A DNA stretch of 17,232 nt from an uncultured Oscillospiraceae bacterium (lineage in GTDB: Bacteria > Bacillota > Clostridia > Oscillospirales > Oscillospiraceae), in contig CAKTIE010000025.1 of NCBI GenBank assembly GCA_934565655.1, positions 1-17,232 on the forward strand, written 5' to 3'. Shown here in pieces: positions 11,855 to 17,232 of the stretch (its first letter is position 1; every line of letters begins with the position of its first letter). The position numbers were made by a program, and so were the translations under genes. Below the pieces are notes generated by a model. It did no database searches. It was given only the letters and a program-made list of their open reading frames with translations, and was not told the origin of the DNA.

Positions 11855-13159
11855 ATGAGTACCGTTATCACATCCATCGACCCCCATTCCCCGGCGGAAA
11901 AGGCCGGGATCACCGTGGGCGAACAGCTGCTGGAGATCAACGGCCACCACATTGTGGATGTGCTGGACTACCGGTTTTACGGCTATGATCCTGTGGCGGT
12001 GCTGCGGCTTATGAAGGACGGGCAGGAGCGGACGGTCACCATCCGCAAGGAGGAGGGCCGCGATCTGGGGCTGAACTTCCCCACCTATCTGATGGACGAA
12101 ATGCACCGCTGCGCCAACCACTGCCTGTTCTGCTTTGTGGATCAGATGCCGCCCAACATGCGGCCGTCCCTCTACATCAAGGACGACGACGAGCGGCTCA
12201 GCTTCCTGCTGGGCAACTATACCACCCTGACCAACCTCAGTGAGCGGGAGGCCCAGCGGATCATCGACCTGCACATCAGCCCCATCAACGTGTCCGTTCA
12301 CGCCACCGACCCGCAGCTTCACTGCACGCTGCTGGGCAATAAGGACGCGGAGCGGTCGCTGGAATACATCCGGCGCTTCTGCAAGGCGGGCATCGTCATG
12401 AACGGCCAGATCGTGGTATGTCCCGGCTGGAACGACGGTGACCAGCTGCGCCGCACCCTGCGGGATCTGACAGAGTGGCAGTTTTCCAGCTGCTCGCTGG
12501 TGCCGGTGGGCATCACCAAGTACCGCAAGGGACTTGCCAGGCTGCGTCCGGTGGAAAAGGACTGCGCACGGGAGATCATCGCCATCGCCGAGGAGTTCGG
12601 GCAGGAGAACCTGCGGCGCTACGGCACACGGCGGTTCTTCTGCGCCGACGAGCTGTTCCTGCGGGCGGAGCTGCCCCTGCCGGAGGAGGCGTATTACGAG
12701 GGCTACCGCCAGATCGAGAATGGCGTAGGCATGCTGCGGTCGCTGGAGCAGGAGTTTCTCTCCGCTATGAAAATGGAGGAGCCGGACGCCGCGCCCAGCC
12801 CCTTCACCATTGCCACCGGCGTGGCCGCCGCGCCCTTCATGCAGATGCTGGTGGACAGGGCCAGGGCTTATTTCCCCAGGCTGGATGCGGAGGTGATCGC
12901 CGTGGAAAATGATTTCTTTGGCCACACCATCGACGTAACGGGCCTTCTGACGGGGCAGGACATCGCAAAGCAGCTGCAGGGTAAGGTAGCCGGACGGCGT
13001 GTGCTGCTGACGGTGCACATGCTGCGCCACGGCGAGACCGTATTTTTGGATGATTATACAGTGGAGCGGCTGTCCCACGAGCTGGGCAGCCCCGTCCAGA
13101 TCGTGGACGATGACGGCGGCGCCCTGCTGGACGCCATGCTGGAAGCCACTATCGGATAA
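11855..13159 (+). CDS. DUF512 family protein with N-terminal PDZ and radical-SAM-like core
   Basis: A 434-residue protein found next to der in many clostridia. An N-terminal PDZ-like domain (about 1-65, SPAEKAGITVGEQLLEINGH) is followed by CANHCLFCFVDQMP with C86, C90 and C93, the CxxxCxxC spacing of a radical SAM [4Fe-4S] site. The partial barrel after it contains INVSVHATDP, and the C-terminal DUF512 domain includes FTIATGVAAAPFM and VENDFFGHTIDVTGLLTG. The reaction is not known. The conserved link to der suggests a role in ribosome assembly or a related house-keeping task; this is inference. The start is supported by CAGGAGAG. der begins 15 bases after the stop. Confidence 0.9.
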   Translation: MSTVITSIDPHSPAEKAGITVGEQLLEINGHHIVDVLDYRFYGYDPVAVLRLMKDGQERTVTIRKEEGRDLGLNFPTYLMDEMHRCANHCLFCFVDQMPPNMRPSLYIKDDDERLSFLLGNYTTLTNLSEREAQRIIDLHISPINVSVHATDPQLHCTLLGNKDAERSLEYIRRFCKAGIVMNGQIVVCPGWNDGDQLRRTLRDLTEWQFSSCSLVPVGITKYRKGLARLRPVEKDCAREIIAIAEEFGQENLRRYGTRRFFCADELFLRAELPLPEEAYYEGYRQIENGVGMLRSLEQEFLSAMKMEEPDAAPSPFTIATGVAAAPFMQMLVDRARAYFPRLDAEVIAVENDFFGHTIDVTGLLTGQDIAKQLQGKVAGRRVLLTVHMLRHGETVFLDDYTVERLSHELGSPVQIVDDDGGALLDAMLEATIG

Positions 13160-13174
13160 AAGGAGGGAAAAACT

Positions 13175-14506
13175 ATGGCAAAACCTTTGATCGCCATCGT
13201 GGGCCGCCCCAACGTGGGAAAGTCCATGCTGTTCAATAAGCTGATCGGCAAGCGCCTGAGCATCGTGGAGGATACCCCCGGCGTCACCCGCGACCGCATT
13301 TACGGCGAAAGCGAGTGGCTGGGCCACAAATTCCGCCTGGTGGACACCGGCGGCATCGAGCCCAGCACCGACGACCAGATACTGTCCTTCATGCGGGAGC
13401 AGGCCCAGATCGCCATCGACAACGCCACGGTGATCGTGTTTGTCACCGATATCAAGACCGGCATGACCGCCGCCGATCAGGAGGTGGCCGGGATGCTGCA
13501 GCGCAGCAAGAAGCCCATTGTGCTGGCCGTCAACAAGATGGACGCCACCGGTACGGTGGATCCGGATTTCTATGAGTTCTACAACCTGGGACTGGGCGAC
13601 CCCATCGCCGTGTCCGCCGTTCACGGCCACGGCACCGGCGACCTGCTGGACGAGTGCCTGAAGTACTTCCCGCCTGAGGAGGACGAGGACGACGAGTCCG
13701 ACGTCATTCAGGTGGCCATCATCGGCAAGCCCAACGTGGGTAAGTCCAGCCTGACCAACCGCATCCTGGGCGAGCAGCGGGTCATCGTCAGCAACGTGGC
13801 GGGCACCACCCGGGACGCCATTGACAGCTATTTCGAGAACGCTCAGGGCAAATACAACTTCATCGACACCGCCGGTATGCGGAAGAAGTCCAAGGTGGAC
13901 GACAATATCGAGAAGTACAGCGTCCTGCGGGCCACCATGGCCATCGAGCGCAGCGACGTGTGCCTTATCATGATCGATGCCAACGACGGCGTTACCGAGC
14001 AGGACACCAAGGTGGCGGGGCTTGCCCATGAGGCGGGCAAGGCATGCATCATCGTGGTGAACAAGTGGGACGCCGTGGAGAAGGACGACAAGACCATGGA
14101 TCGCATGCGGGAGGATATCCGCCGGGATCTCAGCTTCATGACCTATGCGCCCATCGTGTTCATCTCCGCCCTGACGGGCCAGCGGGTGGGCCGGCTCTTC
14201 GAGCTGATCAACTACGTCAACGATCAGGCCTCCATGCGCATCACCACCGGCATGCTGAACAGCGTGCTGGCCGACGCCCAGACCCGCGTGCAGCCGCCTA
14301 CGGACAAGGGCCGCCGCCTGAAGATCTATTACATGACCCAGGTGGGCATCAAGCCGCCCCATTTCGTGGTGTTCTGCAACGACAAGAAGCTGTTCCACTT
14401 CTCCTACCGCCGGTATCTGGAGAACCAGATCCGCAGCGTGTTCGGACTGGAGGGCACCCCCGTTATCATGACCATCCGCCAGAAGGGAGAGGACGAAAAC
14501 GCATGA
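13175..14506 (+). CDS. der: Ribosome biogenesis GTPase Der (EngA)
   Basis: A 443-residue essential GTPase with two tandem G domains, needed for 50S subunit maturation. G domain 1: GRPNVGKS at 10-17, DTPGVTRD at 33-40, DTGG at 57-60, NKMD at 120-123. An acidic linker (PPEEDEDDESD, 166-176) leads to G domain 2: GKPNVGKS at 184-191, AGTTRD at 209-214, DTAGMRKKSK at 231-240, and a later NKWD. The C-terminal KH-like domain includes MTQVGIKPPHFVVFCN. The length is normal and all motifs are intact. The ribosome site AAAGGAGGG is just upstream. Its last codon overlaps the plsY start (ATGA), so the two are translationally coupled. Confidence 0.98.
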   Translation: MAKPLIAIVGRPNVGKSMLFNKLIGKRLSIVEDTPGVTRDRIYGESEWLGHKFRLVDTGGIEPSTDDQILSFMREQAQIAIDNATVIVFVTDIKTGMTAADQEVAGMLQRSKKPIVLAVNKMDATGTVDPDFYEFYNLGLGDPIAVSAVHGHGTGDLLDECLKYFPPEEDEDDESDVIQVAIIGKPNVGKSSLTNRILGEQRVIVSNVAGTTRDAIDSYFENAQGKYNFIDTAGMRKKSKVDDNIEKYSVLRATMAIERSDVCLIMIDANDGVTEQDTKVAGLAHEAGKACIIVVNKWDAVEKDDKTMDRMREDIRRDLSFMTYAPIVFISALTGQRVGRLFELINYVNDQASMRITTGMLNSVLADAQTRVQPPTDKGRRLKIYYMTQVGIKPPHFVVFCNDKKLFHFSYRRYLENQIRSVFGLEGTPVIMTIRQKGEDENA

Positions 14507-15150
14507 GCCGCATTATTTTCAATGTATTCTGCGTGGCACTGGTGCTGCTGGTGTCGTATCTGCTGGGCTGCTTCAACGGCTCGGTGGTGATCTCCCACTT
14601 TATCATTAAGGATGACGTTCGCTCCCACGGCAGCGGCAACGCGGGCCTGACCAATTTCTACCGTACCTACGGCGCGAAATACGCCCTTGGCGTCATCGCC
14701 CTGGACATGGGCAAGACCGTGGTGGCGGGCCTGATCGGCGGCTACCTGTTCTGGTTCCTGCGGCAGGACTGGACGCTGGGTCTGCTGCTGGCCGGTGTGG
14801 GCTGTGAGCTGGGCCACATGTTCCCCGCCTTTTACGGCTTCAAGGGCGGCAAGGGCATCCTGTGCGGCGGTACGCTGGCATGGATGCTGGGCTGGAAGGT
14901 GGGCCTTGTGGCCTGGGGTCTGTTCGCGGCGCTGTGGCTGCTGAGCAAGTATGTGTCCCTGGGCTCTGTGGCGGCGGGCATCAGCCTGACGGTGTCCGTG
15001 TTCCTGTTCTACGGCCACAACTGGCTGTATACGGCGCTGGCCTTCGTCATTTCCGTGCTGGTGGTCTGGTGCCACCGGGAGAACATCGACCGTCTACTCC
15101 ACGGTACGGAGCGGAAGTTCAAATGGCACTCCGGCCCGCCGAAGGAGTAA
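14503..15150 (+). CDS. plsY: Glycerol-3-phosphate acyltransferase PlsY
   Basis: A 215-residue membrane enzyme that transfers the acyl group from acyl-phosphate to glycerol-3-phosphate, making lysophosphatidic acid for phospholipid synthesis. About five hydrophobic segments are visible. Motif 1 is HGSGNAGLTNFYRTYG (42-57), motif 2 is GHMFPAFYGFKGGKG (104-118) and motif 3 is in YGHNW. The start ATG at 14503 overlaps the der stop by four bases, with AAGGGAGAGGA upstream. The frame is open further upstream inside der, but that extension lies in shadow sequence. The common clostridial follower gpsA is absent; instead an inverted-repeat element and a transporter follow. No clear terminator was seen after this gene. 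Confidence 0.96.
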   Translation: MSRIIFNVFCVALVLLVSYLLGCFNGSVVISHFIIKDDVRSHGSGNAGLTNFYRTYGAKYALGVIALDMGKTVVAGLIGGYLFWFLRQDWTLGLLLAGVGCELGHMFPAFYGFKGGKGILCGGTLAWMLGWKVGLVAWGLFAALWLLSKYVSLGSVAAGISLTVSVFLFYGHNWLYTALAFVISVLVVWCHRENIDRLLHGTERKFKWHSGPPKE

Positions 15151-15176
15151 GGAAATAATGTGACGGCGGCCGCATC

Positions 15177-15290
15177 AAAGGCCCCCTTGTGTAAAGGGGG
15201 CTGTCGAGCGTAAGCGAGACTGGGGGATTGACCGTCAACCCCTCCGTCAACGCTTCGCGTTGCCACCTCCCCTTACACAGGGGAGGCTTT
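15177..15290. repeat. 114-bp inverted-repeat (MITE-like) element
   Basis: It begins AAAGGCCCCC and ends GGGGAGGCTTT. The left hairpin 15181-15201 (GCCCCCTT/AAGGGGGC) and right hairpin 15266-15286 (CCTCCCCT/AGGGGAGG) each have an 8-bp stem and a 5-base loop. Inner parts are also inversely related: GTCGAGCGTAAGCGAGAC on the left, and a CAACGC-TTC-GCGTTG hairpin on the right. No coding capacity. It differs in sequence from the elements at 365-564 and belongs to a different repeat type. The hairpins lack U-runs, so they are not obvious terminators. Confidence 0.75.
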
Positions 15291-15350
15291 GGGCGGGTGC
15301 GCCATACCCAACAATATTCTCAATTCCCCCATACAGAAAGGAAAGCTTCC

Positions 15351-16319
15351 ATGAAACACAATCAAGTACGCCAGGTGCTGTTTCCCATTCTGGCGGCCCT
15401 CATCTGGGGCACCGCTTTTGTGGCGCAGGATCTGTGCGCCGATGCCATCGACACCTTTACCTTCAACGCCATCCGCTCCTATATCGCGGTGGTGGCGCTG
15501 CTGGTGCTGATCGTCATTTTTGACGCCGTCAACAAGAACAAGCCCAGCCTGACCGCCATCCAGCGCAAGGCCGCCAACCGCCAGATGTGGATCGGTGGTA
15601 TCTGCTGCGGTACGGCGCTGGCGGTGGCCTCCAACTTCCAGCAGGCGGGCCTTGCCGCCGGTACGGACGCCGGTAAGGCGGGCTTCATCACCGCGCTGTA
15701 TGTGGTGCTGGTGCCGGTGTTCGGCCTGTTCTTCAAGCGGAAGGTCAATCTGGCCACATGGATCGCCGTGGTCTGCAGTGTGGTGGCCCTGTACCTGCTG
15801 TGCATCAAGGGCGATTTCACGCTGGCGGCGGGCGACCTGCTGGTACTGGTGTGCGCCGTGTGCTTTGCCATCCATATTCTGGTGATCGACCACTTCACCG
15901 CCACTGTGGACGGCCTGAAGCTCAGCTGTGTGCAGTTCCTTGTGGCGGCGGTGTGGGCCACCATCGCCAAGGTGGTGTGCGTGATCCTGGGCATGAACGG
16001 CACCGGCGACGTGTCCGTAGCCACCTCCATCTTTGCCGCGCCTGACTGGAACGCCATTCTGGGCTGTGCGCTGCCCATTCTGTATGTGGGTATCTTCTCC
16101 TCCGGCGTGGGCTATACGCTGCAGATCCTGGCCCAGAAGGATTCCAACCCCACGGTGGTCACCATCCTGCTGAGTCTGGAGAGCGTGTTTGCCGTGATCG
16201 CGGGCGCCATCATCCTGCACCAGCAGATGACCGTGCGGGAGTACATCGGCTGCGTGATCATGTTCGCCGCCGTGATCCTGGCCCAGATCCAGTTCCCCGA
16301 AAAGAAGAAAGCGGAATAA
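15351..16319 (+). CDS. DMT-superfamily (EamA) transporter
   Basis: A 322-residue membrane protein with about ten hydrophobic segments, arranged as two EamA repeats. The N-terminal PILAALIWGTAFVAQ and NAIRSYIAVVALLVL are typical of the first repeat; the end SLESVFAVIAGAIILHQQMTVREYIG is the hallmark of the second. Members export or take up amino acids, nucleosides or other metabolites; the substrate is not predictable. ATG 15351 has AAAGGAAAG upstream and gives a normal N-terminus. The frame opens earlier, inside the repeat element, but without a ribosome site. Only 60 bases separate it from the repeat and I find no good promoter there; a weak TTGGGC (15289-15294), 17 bases, CAATAT (15312-15317) would use the repeat's end as -35. 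Confidence 0.92.
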   Translation: MKHNQVRQVLFPILAALIWGTAFVAQDLCADAIDTFTFNAIRSYIAVVALLVLIVIFDAVNKNKPSLTAIQRKAANRQMWIGGICCGTALAVASNFQQAGLAAGTDAGKAGFITALYVVLVPVFGLFFKRKVNLATWIAVVCSVVALYLLCIKGDFTLAAGDLLVLVCAVCFAIHILVIDHFTATVDGLKLSCVQFLVAAVWATIAKVVCVILGMNGTGDVSVATSIFAAPDWNAILGCALPILYVGIFSSGVGYTLQILAQKDSNPTVVTILLSLESVFAVIAGAIILHQQMTVREYIGCVIMFAAVILAQIQFPEKKKAE

Positions 16320-16325
16320 GAAACG

Positions 16326-16365
16326 AAAAAACAGCGGCTGTCCATCGGACAGCCGCTGTTTTTTT
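16326..16365. terminator. Bidirectional intrinsic terminator
   Basis: An 18-bp stem, 16326-16343 with 16347-16364, has an ATC loop and A6/T7 flanks. It terminates the transporter gene and, on the other strand, the thioesterase gene ending at 16374. Confidence 0.95.
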
Positions 16366-16373
16366 ATGCTTGT

Positions 16374-16775
16374 TTACCGCATCCGGGCCAGCTTGTCGTT
16401 GCACTTCTGCAGGAAGCGGGCGTTGTCGATGACGGCGCGGGTGTGAGTGCCCTCACCGATCAGGCCCTCCTCGTCGGAGGCCGTTACCTTGAAGGTGATC
16501 ATCTTGCCGTTGGCGCTGACGCCGGTGACCTCGGCGGTGGCGGACACCTTCATGCCCACGGGGGTGGGAGCCAGATGGCTGGAGGCGATCTCCACGCCCA
16601 CGGTACCCTTGCCCTCCGGCAGCTCGTTCTGCACGCACCACATGGCGGCGCACTCCATCAGACCCATCATATAGGGGGTGCCGAACACCTCCAGCCCGCC
16701 GGAGCCAACGGCCTTGGCGGTCATATCGGGGGTCACGGTCTTTTCCACGGTATAGGTCATGCCGATCTCGATCAT
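16374..16775 (-). CDS. Hotdog-fold thioesterase, FlK (fluoroacetyl-CoA thioesterase)-like
   Basis: A 133-residue single hotdog-domain protein that probably hydrolyses a small acyl-CoA. It carries T33 (GTPYMMGLMECAA), E41 in the same helix, and H67 (SSHLAPTPVG). The T-E-H set with intervals of 8 and 26 matches the intervals of the catalytic Thr, Glu and His of Streptomyces FlK as I remember them (T42, E50, H76). Most bacterial relatives are simply annotated thioesterase family, so fluoroacetate itself need not be the substrate. The start has AGGAGG nine bases upstream. It lies 19 bases downstream of the PotD-like gene, so it is probably read on the same message, though it has no evident functional tie to polyamines. 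Confidence 0.85.
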   Translation of the reverse strand: MIEIGMTYTVEKTVTPDMTAKAVGSGGLEVFGTPYMMGLMECAAMWCVQNELPEGKGTVGVEIASSHLAPTPVGMKVSATAEVTGVSANGKMITFKVTASDEEGLIGEGTHTRAVIDNARFLQKCNDKLARMR

Positions 16776-16794
16776 GTTGAAAACCTCCTGTTTC

Positions 16795-17232
16795 TCAGAT
16801 GCCCAGACGTGTCCAAAGGTCGTTATAGAACTTCAGCGTATCCTGAGGCAGGTTGATGTACAGCTCGCAGCGATCCAGCACCTCGGGAGGTGCGGCCATG
16901 ATGTTATAGATCTCCTCATCCAGCGGCTCCTCGTACTCCTCCTCATAGTAGGCGGGGTACTCCGCCAGCGCCTCAGCGTTGGGGGAAGCGTACCAGATGT
17001 AGTCCATGTTGGCCAGATTGGATTCGGTGCTGGCGATGAAGTTGATCCACTCCATGGCTTCGGCGGTGTGCTGGCTGGATTTCAGCACGCACATGGCGTC
17101 CACGAACCAGTTGGAGCCCTCGTCGGGCACCACAAAGGCCAGATCTTCGTTGTTCTCCAGCATGGTCAGATAGTCGCCGGCGTAGTACATGGCGATGGCG
17201 GCGTTGCCGCCCTCCATCTTGCCGAAGATCTC
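16795..17232 (-). CDS. potD: Spermidine/putrescine ABC transporter substrate-binding protein, PotD-like (5' end outside window)
   Basis: The last 145 residues of an extracellular solute-binding protein. EIFGKMEGGNAAIAMYYAGD, VPDEGSNWFVDAMCVLKSS and AMEWINFIASTE are characteristic of the C-terminal lobe of PotD/PotF proteins, where the Trp and Asp of the VPDEGSNWFVDAM segment contact the polyamine. A glutamate-rich insert (YEEEYEEPLDEE) precedes the final domain. The signal peptide and N-lobe are beyond the window. The order potABC-potD, with potD last, would place the permease genes further right; that cannot be seen. No terminator separates it from the thioesterase. Confidence 0.88.
   Translation of the reverse strand, partial: EIFGKMEGGNAAIAMYYAGDYLTMLENNEDLAFVVPDEGSNWFVDAMCVLKSSQHTAEAMEWINFIASTESNLANMDYIWYASPNAEALAEYPAYYEEEYEEPLDEEIYNIMAAPPEVLDRCELYINLPQDTLKFYNDLWTRLGI

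Noticed and set aside
11825..14398. An 857-codon open frame on the minus strand opposite DUF512 and der
   Set aside because: It is a shadow frame created by third-position GC bias over two well-supported genes; composition is His/Val/Gly-rich with no family similarity.
14044..14502. A plsY protein extended by about 150 residues at its N-terminus
   Set aside because: The extension is an out-of-frame reading of der with Arg/Gly/Pro-rich composition. The ATG overlapping the der stop gives the normal PlsY length.

Overview
The window looks like chromosome from a GC-rich gut clostridium, most likely of the order Oscillospirales (Oscillospiraceae or Ruminococcaceae). That placement is an inference from roughly 60% GC, strong AGGAGG-type ribosome sites, sigma-A promoters with 17-bp spacers, the clostridial order DUF512 - der - plsY, a simple iscS-iscU pair, and short hairpin-rich intergenic elements. 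The gene order is mostly housekeeping, broken into short units by strong hairpin terminators, several of them bidirectional.

Layout. 1-305 (-): start of a 2-oxoacid dehydrogenase acyltransferase/CAT-fold protein, cut by the window edge. 306-751: gene-free stretch with two tandem 90-bp inverted-repeat elements and the ilvA promoter. 752-2408 (+): threonine ammonia-lyase and a DIP1984-family coiled-coil protein, followed immediately by a tRNA-like structured RNA (2409-2517) and a terminator. 2665-3534 (-): a macro-like/NADAR fusion, divergent from 3653-4536 (+), which holds a C39-like cysteine peptidase and a small cupin. 4590-6443 (+): a MarR repressor and MATE exporter under a promoter embedded in a perfect 16-bp inverted repeat. 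6568-7871 (+): a membrane-anchored protein and an XRE regulator whose C-terminal half resembles the C39-like protein but lacks the cysteine. 8039-9687 (+): iscS and an iscU-like scaffold. 9726-10682 (-): an RluA-family pseudouridine synthase. 10858-11613 (+): yceD (DUF177) and rpmF. 11855-15150 (+): DUF512 PDZ/radical-SAM-like protein, der and plsY. 15177-15290: another inverted-repeat element. 15351-16319 (+): an EamA transporter. 16374-17232 (-): a FlK-like thioesterase downstream of the 3' end of a PotD-like polyamine-binding protein.

Working together. The clear functional groups are iron-sulfur assembly (iscS-iscU), ribosome and rRNA biogenesis (rlu, yceD, rpmF, der), phospholipid synthesis (plsY) and regulated drug export (marR-MATE). 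The least explained material is (i) the DIP1984 gene with the tRNA-like RNA at its 3' end, beside a convergent macro/NADAR ADP-ribose protein, and (ii) the pair of C39-like proteins, one apparently catalytic and one turned into the sensory half of an XRE regulator. No CRISPR array, rRNA, canonical tRNA, transposase or phage gene was seen.
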